A stretch of DNA of 20,349 nt, taken from contig BFEA01000055.1 of NCBI GenBank assembly GCA_003427395.1, positions 3,625,277 through 3,645,625 on the forward strand, in the 5' to 3' direction. Below, one piece after another: positions 9,288 to 17,546 of this stretch (the first letter of the stretch is position 1; each line of letters starts with the position of its first letter). Source of the stretch: Chara braunii (taxonomy: Eukaryota; Streptophyta; Charophyceae; Charales; Characeae). Below the pieces are notes generated by a model that worked only from the letters and a program-made list of their open reading frames with translations, was not told where the DNA came from and did no database searches. A program made the translations under genes and the position numbers.

Positions 9288-9521
9288 GTTTCGAATTACG
9301 TAATCTAGGAGTCGTGGATCAATGTGTAAAGCAAATGAAATTCTTCGGAAGTTGGAAAACTCTACTATAACAAACACCTGGTATTGGAACGAACAAGCCA
9401 TTCAAAGAATTTGAAAGAAATGGCCGTACCTTGGATATAGGTTGTGCATTGGGGATTAGCCAACCAAAGTCTATTGTTTATCTCTTCAAAAAAATTAGAA
9501 TGGTCTCTTGCTATGAAACCG
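9288..9521. other. Spacer with no recognised gene
   Basis: About 230 bp of ordinary A/T-rich sequence between the inverted-repeat locus and the GAACGC palindrome cluster. I see no repeat, RNA gene or coding motif. Confidence 0.4.
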
Positions 9522-9599
9522 CGCGTTCATTGAACGCGGGTTTTGCGTTCAGAAACTGAACGCTTTGAACACACGTTCTCAACTTGAACGGGTTTGCGG
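9522..9599. repeat. GAACGC/GCGTTC palindrome cluster, left
   Basis: Two perfect inverted repeats lie close together: CGCGTTCA-T-TGAACGCG at 9522-9538 and GCGTTCAG-AAA-CTGAACGC at 9545-9563. They are followed by TTGAACACACGTTC and TTGAACGG. The same words form a second cluster at 10630-10708, on the other side of the microsatellite block. Confidence 0.7.
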
Positions 9600-9756
9600 T
9601 TACTCTAAAGAAACAGAAAATAAACAACGAAAAAGAAAGAAAAGGAAAAAAAAAAATTACCTGCATCTAAGTGTGTTCACTGTGTTGTCATATTCGCTGT
9701 ACACTTAAAAAAAAGCATGACTGTGCCAGACTGTTTCGACGGAGTTTCACCGAGTC

Positions 9757-9757
9757 T

Positions 9758-9848
<91 letters not shown>

Positions 9849-10413
9849 AGAGCAAGCTCCTGTGTGTGTGGGGTCGTGCGCATTAGCGTGCAGTTCACAG
9901 AGACACACACCCACAGGATCACACATACACACAAGCTTTTTTTTTTTTTGGCCCGCCACGACTTCGTCTGCCTCCTCATCTTCTTCTTCTTCATCTTCCT
10001 CTTCTTCTTCGCCGTCCTCCCTGTCCTTCTCCTCCTCCTCCTCCTCCTCCTCCTCCTCCTCCTCCGAGAATGTGCCACGTGGCACTTGATGTTTTTTTTT
10101 TTTGGACTCGCCATAACTCCCCTCTTCTCTTCCTCCTCATCTTCTTCTTCCTTGTCCTCCTCGTCCTCCTTCTCCTCCTCCTCTTCTTTCTCGTCCTCCT
10201 CTTCCACCTCATCTTTCTACTCCTCCAATCTATGCTGCTCCCCCATCGCCACTGCTGGCCCCAACGCCACAGCCGCTGCCTATGACGTCGGTAGCGCTGG
10301 CCCCAACGCCGCCGCTGCTGCCCCCGACGCCGTGGCCAATGCTGCTCCCCCCTTCGTCACCGCTGCAGGTTTTTTTTTTTTCTTTTTTCCCTTTGTATTT
10401 GTTTTCCAACCAG

Positions 10414-10461
<48 letters not shown>

Positions 10462-10538
10462 GCAAGCAAGCAAGCAAGCAATCAAGCAATCAACTACTCA
10501 ATCCACACACACACTTTTTTTTTTTTTTTTTTTTTTTT
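9757..10538. repeat. Compound microsatellite block
   Basis: In order: (TG)n at 9763-9845 with one CG interruption; T13 at 9937-9949; CTT/CTC pyrimidine tract at 9968-10065; T12 at 10092-10103; a second CTT/CTC tract at about 10118-10218; a GCC/GCT-rich segment at about 10240-10370; a T run near 10370; CAAT and CAAG tetranucleotides at about 10413-10497; and T24 at 10515-10538. The long open frames crossing it translate as Cys-Val, Ser, Glu or Thr-His runs and are not genes. The block also holds the G-box palindrome at 10072. Confidence 0.9.
10072..10085. promoter_or_regulatory. Perfect 14-bp palindrome containing a G-box
   Basis: GTGCCACGTGGCAC is a perfect palindrome whose centre GCCACGTGGC is the classical plant G-box, bound by bZIP and bHLH factors. 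Related CACGTG words occur at about 10567 (GACACGTGCACC) and 10616 (GACACGTGGCAC). No gene start lies close by, so a regulatory role is only a possibility. Confidence 0.4.
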
Positions 10539-10629
10539 AACTGTTCGCGCCCCACAGTGGCTTCTGACACGTGCACCTGGGTGGGGGGGGCACGTTATGT
10601 TTTCTCCCACTGTATGACACGTGGCACTA

Positions 10630-10708
10630 TTGAACGTGTTTGAACGCATGCAAGCTCGCTTTGAACGCGTGCGTTTGAACGTGAACGCGCGTTCGACCCG
10701 TTCAAACG
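10630..10708. repeat. GAACGC/GCGTTC palindrome cluster, right, with nested inverted repeats
   Basis: TTGAACGTG, TTGAACGCATG and TTGAACGCGTG precede a nested structure. The outer arms CGTTTGAACG (10672-10681) and CGTTCAAACG (10699-10708) are exact reverse complements. They enclose GAACGCGCGTTC (10683-10694), a perfect 12-bp palindrome. Confidence 0.7.
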
Positions 10709-10709
10709 G

Positions 10710-11650
10710 CTACATAGGTCTCTTGAATGGTCACGGGTTGATCTTTCAGAATCTCCAGGACTTTGGTTCCTTCTGTAGCAAAGAGCAGAAGTATGCTGTA
10801 ATTTTTTCCTTTTTGCACAGAGCGTACGTTATGGTCACATTACCAGCCTAATACCAGGTACTGAGGCAGGGTTGTTTACAGTTTGAAGGTTGAATTAAGG
10901 CACATGAACTTTCCAGACTTCTATTTTGACAAGTCACTGGTCATTTTCAACAGTAAGGTCGACGAGGCTTTGGCCCCCTGGGTGTATTGCTTTACCGGAT
11001 GGAAAAACAGGTAGTTCCCTTTTTCATCCCAATTGTTCTGCCTCCATAGTCCTCGACACCAGGTCTCTTTTTCTCGTTTTTGTAGTATGTAAGTACTTTA
11101 GGCTCAGACCCCACCGCCCGGCGGCTGGAAAAGGGAAGTGGCCGCGAAAAGCTGGCTACCGTCCCTGGAAAGTTTTTGACAGTTTTGGAAGCGACCACAC
11201 CGCCAAGTGCTGGCGGTGTTTTGGAAGCGGGCTGGCTTTCCGCAATAGGAAACCCAGTAGGGGCCCGTCCCGAAAAGGAAAGTGCGGACGGCCTGCATGG
11301 ACCAGCCGACATGTCCTCGCGTATGGATTGTCCATTGGGGGGGTTGCGGCGCATGCCGTTCACGCCAGCGAGCGACGAAGTGCGGAGTCCCAGTGCGACG
11401 TCCCAAACAGAAGGAGGTTCCGGATGCAGCAACGACCATTTTTGTTCGTGCCATTGCCGGTCACCTGCCCAGGTGAGATTGAAACGGACGTTGGGTCTGT
11501 GGGTATGTTGTCGGCCCTGTTCTCTCTGCAGTCGTTGGCACCCGGGGGAGATTGCAGCGCACCTGCCCGTGGCACTCGCCATTCCCCTGCGGACAGTGGG
11601 GTTCCATAGCTGACGGAGACGGTTGCTGTGGACGCGTCACACGTTGTGCC
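10710..11650. other. Upstream region of the transposase, no recognised gene
   Basis: The first 300 bp are ordinary sequence. At 11008-11101 lies the dispersed ~100-bp repeat (copy 2). From 11105 to 11650 the sequence is G+C-rich, with open frames on both strands (for example plus 10926-11609 and minus 11582-10992) that show no family motif. A 9-bp inverted repeat, ACACCGCCA / TGGCGGTGT, is at 11197-11205 and 11211-11219, flanked by TTTTGGAAGCG on each side. This may be the 5' untranslated part of the Harbinger-like element. I could not identify its terminal inverted repeat. Confidence 0.4.
11008..11101 (+). repeat. Dispersed ~100-bp repeat, copy 2
   Basis: Same unit and orientation as 5537-5636, from CAGGTAGTTCCCTTTTT to CTTTAG. 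It ends about 550 bp upstream of the transposase ATG, a distance similar to that of copy 1 from the zinc-knuckle ORF. Confidence 0.75.
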
Positions 11651-11653
11651 CGG

Positions 11654-13099
11654 ATGGAAGCCATGGATGCGTCAGGAGGAGGTGTGTGGCATCCTCACAG
11701 CGAGGATGCACTGGTCATGCTGGTTCTCTTCCTGTTCCAGTGGGTGAACAGACGGAACGCGGCAGCGTTGGCGGTTGTGGAGGCAGTATCGGTGATGCCT
11801 TTCCTCCACCAAAATGTCTCTGCTGCGGTGACACTCCTGGCGGGGGGGATCTTGCACGGTTTTGCGTTGGGTTCGTTGGCTGTGGAGGAGATGGGGAGGA
11901 CAATGGACCGCAGACGTCGTCTGTGGGTGTTGGAGCGCAGCGGCGGTGTGTGGAAGGACCTCCAACGAGTGGGGGGTGAGCACGACAAGGTATTCGTGCG
12001 GTTTTGCAGACTCCCATGGCCGTTGTTCTTCGAAGTTCTCGCTCTCATCAGCCCGCACATCCAGCGCTCGACCACGAACTTCAGACAACCAATACACGCC
12101 GGACAGAAGTTTGCATGTGCTCTGATGAGATGGGCAACTGGCGGATATTACAGGCAGTCCTCCCACAGTTTGGGCATGGGCCTCGCGAGTGCTTTGCGCA
12201 GCAACGAGGACGTGGCGAACGCCCTAATCCGGGAGTACGGCCACCCGCTATGCTTCCCTACAGGACAACGACTGGATGACGTGCAGAACGGCTTCGAGCG
12301 AAAAGGGTTCCCCAGGTGTGTGGGCGCAATAGATTGCACCCATCTATATATAGAGAAGCCGAAGGGAGAGCGATCGGAGTGCTATTATCACCACACCGGG
12401 GGGTTTTCGGTTGTTGCACAAGTCGTGTGCGACCACGAGTGTCGGATTTGCAGCGTTTATGTGGGATGCCCGGGGTCTGTGCATGATTCCAAAGCTGTGC
12501 GCATGTCACCACTCTACGTACAGACTACGTCGGGTACAGGAGTGCTGGCTGAGGGGGGTGCCATGCTACACGACGGTAGACATATTGGGCGGTATCTGCT
12601 TGGTGATCAAGGGTACCCCCTTCTCCCTTGGCTCATGACTCCTTTCGGATGGTTTGTTGTGACGTCAGCGGATCGTGCCTTCGACGTGAGTCACAGTGCA
12701 GCAAGGTCGTGCATCGAGCGGACATTCGGCCGTTCGAAGGCGGTATGGAGGAACTTCATTCGCAGACACATTTGCAACTTGAAGACCGTCTGCAAAGAGT
12801 TCATAACCGTGTGCATTCTTCATAACCTCACGATTGACCACGGCGTGGAGATCGACCCGGCGTTGATGGAAGACAGCAGTGACAGCGATGGAGACGATCA
12901 CCATCACCGGGACCGTAGGCGACGCAGGCGCCGCTGCAGGTTCAACCGCCATATGGCGGACTTGAACATCGAGGCTGCGCCGGAGGATGACCCTACTTAT
13001 GGGGGGGATCTCGCCAAACACGTCAGGGCAACCCTAGTTGAGCACGTGCGGCACCACACTGCAGTCTACGGAGCTCCGGCGCCATGCCCGTGGCGGTAG
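11654..13099 (+). CDS. PIF/Harbinger-type DDE transposase (HARBI1-like nuclease)
   Basis: An uninterrupted frame gives 481 residues from the ATG at 11654. The frame is open upstream to 11552, but the first ATG with plausible coding is 11654. Family features, numbered from 11552: the N-terminal helical region FRQPIHAGQKFACALMRWAT (177-196), where the family has its helix-turn-helix part; first acidic residue Asp261 in VGAIDCTHLYIEKP; the conserved GSVHDSKA (Asp312); second catalytic Asp352 in LLGDQGYPLLPW; and Glu389 in CIERTFGRSKAVWR. The D-D-E triad and spacing match DDE_Tnp_4/HARBI1 nucleases, which cut the element ends and insert at short TA-containing sites. A His/Arg-rich tail (about 449-463) could serve nuclear import. 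The N-terminal stretch (54-112) is unusually hydrophobic. Harbinger elements usually carry a second, Myb-like ORF; the minus-strand ORFs to the right are weak candidates. No lesion is visible, so this could be a recently active copy. Confidence 0.9.
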   Translation: MEAMDASGGGVWHPHSEDALVMLVLFLFQWVNRRNAAALAVVEAVSVMPFLHQNVSAAVTLLAGGILHGFALGSLAVEEMGRTMDRRRRLWVLERSGGVWKDLQRVGGEHDKVFVRFCRLPWPLFFEVLALISPHIQRSTTNFRQPIHAGQKFACALMRWATGGYYRQSSHSLGMGLASALRSNEDVANALIREYGHPLCFPTGQRLDDVQNGFERKGFPRCVGAIDCTHLYIEKPKGERSECYYHHTGGFSVVAQVVCDHECRICSVYVGCPGSVHDSKAVRMSPLYVQTTSGTGVLAEGGAMLHDGRHIGRYLLGDQGYPLLPWLMTPFGWFVVTSADRAFDVSHSAARSCIERTFGRSKAVWRNFIRRHICNLKTVCKEFITVCILHNLTIDHGVEIDPALMEDSSDSDGDDHHHRDRRRRRRRCRFNRHMADLNIEAAPEDDPTYGGDLAKHVRATLVEHVRHHTAVYGAPAPCPWR

Positions 13100-13140
13100 T
13101 GGTGTTCTGTCGACGCAAAAGTCGCACGTGCTCAACTAGG
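13033..13140. repeat. Perfect 18-bp inverted repeat spanning the transposase stop codon
   Basis: CCTAGTTGAGCACGTGCG (13033-13050) is the exact reverse complement of 13123-13140. The loop of 72 bases contains the last codons and the TAG at 13097-13099. In RNA it would form a long hairpin over the 3' end of the coding region. Each arm contains the word GCACGTGC. Confidence 0.85.
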
Positions 13141-13145
13141 CTGAT

Positions 13146-13231
13146 GCTGATGGTAGATCATCCACATCATTTGGGGAGATGGCGATAGGGTCGAAGAAGA
13201 GCTTGCTGTAGCTGATGGTTGATCATCCACA
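13146..13231 (+). repeat. 21-bp direct repeat after the transposase
   Basis: GCTGATGGTAGATCATCCAC (+A) at 13146-13166 recurs at 13211-13231 with a single A-to-T change, 65 bp apart. The rest of 13100-13470 holds no gene that I recognise. GGTTTT-A-AAAACC at about 13348-13361 is a small palindrome. Confidence 0.7.
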
Positions 13232-13478
13232 GCGGTGTGGTCGTAGAGAAGTCGTGTGTGTATCATTTACGTCGTTCGTAGATCCTGTCGGGTTGATAGG
13301 AGCGTAGTCTTCGTTAGACGCACCGGAAGATTGTGTCCGGGACGGGGGGTTTTAAAAACCTGTCGGTGCAAATTTCGTGCTCGTTGTGCTTCGTAATTAT
13401 ATTTGGTAAACACTTTTGTTGGTTGTTTTCTTTCGCAGTTGGTCATGATGTTTGTCCATTTCGTCATTTAATATTTGT

Positions 13479-13710
13479 TCAGCCATGCATATGAACACAT
13501 ATATCAAAGCATTTGATGTCAGTCAACACAGAGAGGGTAGAGCATTCCTTTGATCTCATAATGTAATCTTTGTTCACCCATGCACAGAAAGCATATGAAT
13601 TCAAGCAATTAATGTTGCGAAATGTATAATTGGAAATGATATACCACCCATGCATATGAACATACGAACATATTAATTCACCCATGCATGTAAAGATTTG
13701 AACACATATC
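13479..13710 (+). repeat. CACCCATGCATATGAAC repeat cluster
   Basis: The word CACCCATGCA, or CAGCCATGCA in the first copy, occurs near 13479, 13575, 13645 and 13680. It is mostly followed by a variant of TATGAACA. Spacing is irregular (about 96, 70 and 35 bp). The core CATGCA resembles the RY element bound by B3-domain factors, but no gene start is adjacent. The region 13710-14100 is A/T-rich with an A12 run at about 13985 and no recognised gene. Confidence 0.6.
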
Positions 13711-14140
13711 TTTACAGAAAGCGGGAGACAAGTTTCCACCAATAACATCCGGACGTGGAAAGTTTTTGGCACACACGATGATCATTCCTTGGACGACCAT
13801 GAACAACCGAATGTAAAATTCCCGACAAAAGCCTTCAACACACCCAATGAGAACATGAAATCGGAGCACAATAGCAGCACGGTGTCCGGGTAAAGACGCC
13901 GCCTAGCAATTGGTTTAAGGGCGAAACACACAAAATAGCGACGACGGCTACAAACACAAACATGCACGTAACCCAAACAAACATAAAAAAAAAAAAACAA
14001 CAACAACAACCGGTACGCAGAATCCGAAACGGGTTACAAAAACCACCGACTCCTTTACGAGTTCGTTTATATACGTAACGGAATGACTTCAAAATTCGTC
14101 GATACTTGTGCCGTTGGGACGATTCACCTGAGTGGACGGC

Positions 14141-14242
14141 ATCATCACCATTATCACCATCATCACCATCATCACCATCATCACCATCATCCTCGTCATC
14201 ATCATCGTCGGGGACATCATCGCCATCATCATCGTCGGGGAC

Positions 14243-14307
<65 letters not shown>

Positions 14308-14531
14308 TTCCATCATCATCAACATCACCATCAACGTCATCATCGCCACCATCATCATCGCCATCACCAACGTCATCATCGTCATCATCGTCACCATCGT
14401 CATCATCATCATAATCATCATCATCATCATCATCATCTCCATCGTCACCATCAACATCATCACCATCATCAGCATCACGACGTCACCAGCGCCCCCATCG
14501 TCATCAACAGCAGCAGCATCATCATTATCAA

Positions 14532-14582
<51 letters not shown>

Positions 14583-14589
14583 CTCTCTC
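14141..14589. repeat. (CAT)n and (CT)n arrays
   Basis: A long interrupted CAT/CAC/CGT trinucleotide array runs from 14141 to about 14476 and includes a 27-bp unit with GTCGGGGACATCATCGC repeated at 14207 and 14234. A (CT)n array follows at 14534-14589. Open frames across it translate as poly-His, poly-Ile, poly-Ser or poly-Met and are not taken as genes. Confidence 0.9.
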
Positions 14590-14708
14590 GTCAACCACAA
14601 ACGAACGAACGGACTCCAGCGAACCCGAAACACACAGAAGACGGGCATTCATGGCGCTTCGGTTGTACACGTCCTCTGTCTTCGGTCGGTGTGACAAGCG
14701 TCGCCGAT

Positions 14709-15134
14709 TCAAGGCCTCACTTCCCCGTGCAGATACGGCCTGCCCACCAACGGCGGATCAAGAGTGCACCTCCAAAACGGGAGCGGATCCAGGCGGCCTG
14801 CGTACAGGTCGGCAAGCGTGGAGATGTAAAGAAGCACGATCTCCCCCGCCAGATCAACGGGATGGCTGCCCCACTCGTTCGGGATCACATCCCCGACCTT
14901 CGTGACGAAGATGAGCACATGTCCCAGTTCGTTTCCGAAGAATCCCAACCCCACCTCTATCTTCATAGAGGGGACCCCATCGACATCGACTTCATAGAAA
15001 CGGATGGAGCGACGTGTCACGCCATTCGCGAACTCGAAGTCCCTCGTGTGGTACCCGTCCCGCTGGTGGATCATCTCATAGACCATAACCCCCCTGCCGT
15101 CGATCAGACCACGGCAGAAGACAAGCACATCCAT
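14709..15134 (-). CDS. Unrecognised protein, probable coding exon or ORF
   Basis: From the ATG at 15134 the frame gives about 141 residues. The frame remains open a little further upstream. The translation looks like a folded protein rather than chance: MDVLVFCRGLIDGRGVMVYE, then RSIRFYEVDVDGVPSMKIEV, GLGFFGNELGHVLIFVTKVG, DLAGEIVLLYISTLADLY and a Pro-rich end, DPLPFWRCTLDPP. Alternating hydrophobic strands and a Val/Leu/Ile-rich helix are visible, with no signal peptide. I do not recognise the family. It is on the opposite strand to the transposase at 11654-13099 and converges with it. It could be the second half of a gene whose upstream part is the ORF at 16331-16026, interrupted by TA arrays or an intron, but no splice link is proved. 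Confidence 0.45.
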   Translation of the reverse strand: MDVLVFCRGLIDGRGVMVYEMIHQRDGYHTRDFEFANGVTRRSIRFYEVDVDGVPSMKIEVGLGFFGNELGHVLIFVTKVGDVIPNEWGSHPVDLAGEIVLLYISTLADLYAGRLDPLPFWRCTLDPPLVGRPYLHGEVRP

Positions 15135-15179
15135 CCCTCTGCGTGCCCCTCCCTCCACTCTGTCTTTGCCTCTCACCAG

Positions 15180-15510
15180 ATCCCTCCCCTTCTCGCAAAT
15201 GCGAAATGGAGCCGGCCGATTCTACGGTCACTATGCGGTGGACCGCGCACCCCCACACCCTCCACACGCCGCTATACAACCAACATCACCAGCGGAGACA
15301 ATCCGTGTCGGTACGCTACTCCCTAGCCTCTGGAAAGTGCGATCACTGCCGACGAGAACCCGTTCTTTATACACGTGCCTCGGGATGGCTCGCCGGTGTG
15401 GTGCGCTGTCACAATCGACGTTTGCGGCCGTGCTCACAAAGAACAATACCAACCCCCACCTTTTCTTTTGCCGTTTTTTTTTTTGTTCCATCAATTCGTA
15501 TCCCGATTGA
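15180..15510. other. Stretch with no recognised gene
   Basis: Mixed-composition sequence between the unknown ORF and the palindrome. Open frames on both strands are short and show no motif. A T run lies at about 15475-15484. Confidence 0.4.
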
Positions 15511-15718
15511 CGATTCTGTCCTCCGGTAGAAATCGAATGGCCGTGCACATGTCCCCGCCGATGGCCGTCGACCGTCGAGAGCCCCATGCATGTATATATG
15601 TACATATATACATGTATACATGTATACATGTACATATATACATGCATGAGACTCTCGATAGTCGACTGCAATCGGCGGGGACATGTGCATGGCCTGTTCG
15701 ATTTCCATCGGAGGACAG

Positions 15719-15722
<4 letters not shown>
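15511..15722. repeat. 212-bp imperfect palindrome (foldback/MITE-like)
   Basis: The left half (15511-15616) is the reverse complement of the right half (15617-15722) with few mismatches and one small indel. Matching landmarks are CTGTCCTCCG / CGGAGGACAG, GCACATGTCCCCGCCGAT / ATCGGCGGGGACATGTGC and TCGAGAG / CTCTCGA. The centre (15588-15645) is an almost perfect palindrome of GTATACAT words. No coding content is visible. The right end touches a (TA)n array at 15723. It fits a foldback or miniature inverted-repeat element, or a palindrome made at a repeat-induced break. Confidence 0.8.
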
Positions 15723-15786
<64 letters not shown>

Positions 15787-15823
15787 TCTCTGCCTACGGT
15801 TTACCGGGTAGTTCTGTTTGTGA

Positions 15824-15906
<83 letters not shown>

Positions 15907-15935
15907 CTCTCTGTTTTTTATTGGGGATATATTTT

Positions 15936-16008
<73 letters not shown>
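15723..16008. repeat. Three (TA)n arrays
   Basis: Almost pure TA arrays lie at about 15723-15785, 15826-15904 and 15940-16008. They are separated by unique spacers of 40 and 35 bp that both begin with TTCTCTCTG-like sequence. Copy numbers are probably approximate in the assembly. Confidence 0.9.
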
Positions 16009-16016
<8 letters not shown>

Positions 16017-16025
16017 TTATGTTTC

Positions 16026-16331
16026 TCATCGAGATGAAGGGTCTGTATCCCGACCCGCTTCGGTGGAGTGACCTCCATTCGCTCCCCTGCGGGCTAGAAC
16101 CCCAACTAGCAACTCTAGAACAGTGTTCCCACCCCGCATCACGTCGGCCACATCCCCTATCCGAGCGGCGATTGCGGTGCCTGCGTCTGCGGTGGCTTTG
16201 GCAAGGGAGGTGGTCGCTTTGTCCAGGCCATCACAGTACGAGCGTGTAAAATCTTCCATGACCCTTCCCATACTCGTGCCACCGCTACTGCCATCTTCCC
16301 CTCTTGCCTTCCCGGTGGCCGTCCGCCTCAT
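16026..16331 (-). CDS. Unrecognised 101-residue ORF, Ala/Asp/Gly-rich helical
   Basis: The ATG is at 16331. A basic N-terminus, [20 protein letters not shown], is followed by an amphipathic stretch ([20 protein letters not shown], then [20 protein letters not shown] and [12 protein letters not shown]). It looks like the helical C-terminal end of a DNA-binding accessory protein, such as the Myb-like partner of Harbinger transposases, but no Myb/SANT domain is visible. That reading is a guess from style and context. It is followed on the same strand by TA arrays, the palindrome and the ORF at 15134-14709. It may be one exon of a longer gene. Confidence 0.35.
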   Translation of the reverse strand: MRRTATGKARGEDGSSGGTSMGRVMEDFTRSYCDGLDKATTSLAKATADAGTAIAARIGDVADVMRGGNTVLELLVGVLARRGANGGHSTEAGRDTDPSSR

Positions 16332-16339
16332 TTTCGCAG

Positions 16340-16563
16340 AAACAGTGATTTCGTCAAAACGGACATTTTAAATTTTTTGAACGAAATTGAAATTGTTATT
16401 TTCATGTTGATTTTGATGAATTTTTTCGTTTTGAGTACACCATTTTGGGTAGGTACCTCGCATTTGTTTATAGTTCGTGCTCATGTTGACCACAAGTTTT
16501 GCATTGCTTTCTCACATATTTTGGGGGGTGTTACAGTTTCATTCGCATTATATGAAGCTATAT
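16340..16563. other. A/T-rich stretch, no recognised gene
   Basis: A/T-rich sequence with T runs. The 85-residue hydrophobic open frame that begins at 16377 runs into the tandem duplication and has no motif I recognise. Confidence 0.4.
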
Positions 16564-17261
16564 GGGTCTTCATGATGGGTTTTATTGTACTTTTCTATTA
16601 CATCGATAAACATTTACCATGTTTCGCAATATAGTATCAGTTATTTTTAATTTTTATTGACAAATGCATTAAGACAAGATAAACATATTGAATATCATAC
16701 TAAAAAAACACATATGGTAGGTTCAGTCAATGACACAAAACTCCATGGACATCTATAAAAGTTAGAGACATTTCGTGTCACCCACGAATTACGAACAACA
16801 TTATGTGAATGTTTTCGAAATCCATATACAAGAAAATCGACTTCTTTGGATAAATCCAAAGACACAATGATGCGGAGTTTGGCTCATGCGACATATGATA
16901 TATGTGCGCGTAGGGGTCTTCATGATGGGTTTTATTGTACTTTTCTATTACATCGATTAACATTTACTATGTTTCGCAATATAATATCAGTTATTTTTTA
17001 ATTTTTATTGACAAATGCATTAAGACAAGATAAACATATTGAATATCATACTAAAAAAATACATATGGTAGGTTCAGTCAATGACACAAAACTCCATGGA
17101 CATCTATAAAAGTTAGAGACATTTCGTATCACCCACGAATTACGAATAACATTATGTGAATGTTTTCGAAATCCATATACAAGAAAATTGACTTCTTTAA
17201 ATAAATACAAAGACACAATGATTCAGAGTTTGGCTCATGCGACATGTGATATATGTGCGCG
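16564..17261. repeat. 350-bp tandem duplication (two copies)
   Basis: Copy 1 (16564-16913) and copy 2 (16914-17261) both begin GGGTCTTCATGATGGGTTTT and end in ATATGTGCGCG. They differ by scattered substitutions and one T in a homopolymer, so they are roughly 95% identical by eye. The unit is A/T-rich and has no convincing coding capacity. It looks like a satellite monomer pair or a recent local duplication. Confidence 0.9.
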
Positions 17262-17546
17262 GAAATATTTTATGTACATAGAGAGACTCTCTCTCTCTCT
17301 CTTTGACAAAGACAATGTCTATGAAAGTTGGTGCCCTAGACTTCATACACTCCTCTACACTACCAATATGTGCAGCTGCACATGATCGTACAAAAGGTGG
17401 AAATGCGCTTCGACATCGTTTTCAAAAAACTAAAATCCGGCACATGACGAAAAAAAATGATATGAGCACTCGTACGAGCGCAGGATCTACTATATTGCTA
17501 TCTCCGTCTGTATGTGCTAAACTACAACTTTCTCTATAACAAGATG
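17262..17546. other. Spacer with no recognised gene
   Basis: Contains a short (CT)n run at about 17286-17302 and a perfect 16-bp palindrome, ATGTGCAGCTGCACAT, at 17368-17383. It includes the sequence just past the 3' end of ORF B. No RNA gene or coding motif seen. Confidence 0.4.

Noticed and set aside
9717-10643. 308-residue open frame (and several overlapping ones on both strands)
   Set aside because: The translation is runs of Cys-Val, Ser, Leu and Phe from microsatellites. Open frames exist on both strands because simple repeats lack stop codons.
5537-11101. The two ~100-bp repeats as LTRs of one large retrotransposon spanning 5.5-11.1 kb
   Set aside because: Homology is only about 100 bp, I saw no TG...CA ends or primer-binding site next to it, no RT lies between, and the interval contains the inverted PLE locus.
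10992-11609. Long open frames on both strands upstream of the transposase
   Set aside because: Mutually overlapping, with no family features. Expected from G+C-rich DNA with few stops.
14083-14905. His-, Ile-, Ser- or Met-rich open frames of 100-257 residues
   Set aside because: They come from the CAT/CT arrays read in every frame. No unique conserved sequence is attached.
15375-16078. Ile-Tyr repeat open frames on both strands
   Set aside because: Pure (TA)n translation.
16377-16634. 85-residue hydrophobic open frame (possible membrane protein)
   Set aside because: A/T-rich DNA readily gives Phe/Leu/Ile-rich frames. It runs into the 350-bp duplication, and the second copy does not preserve the frame's start.
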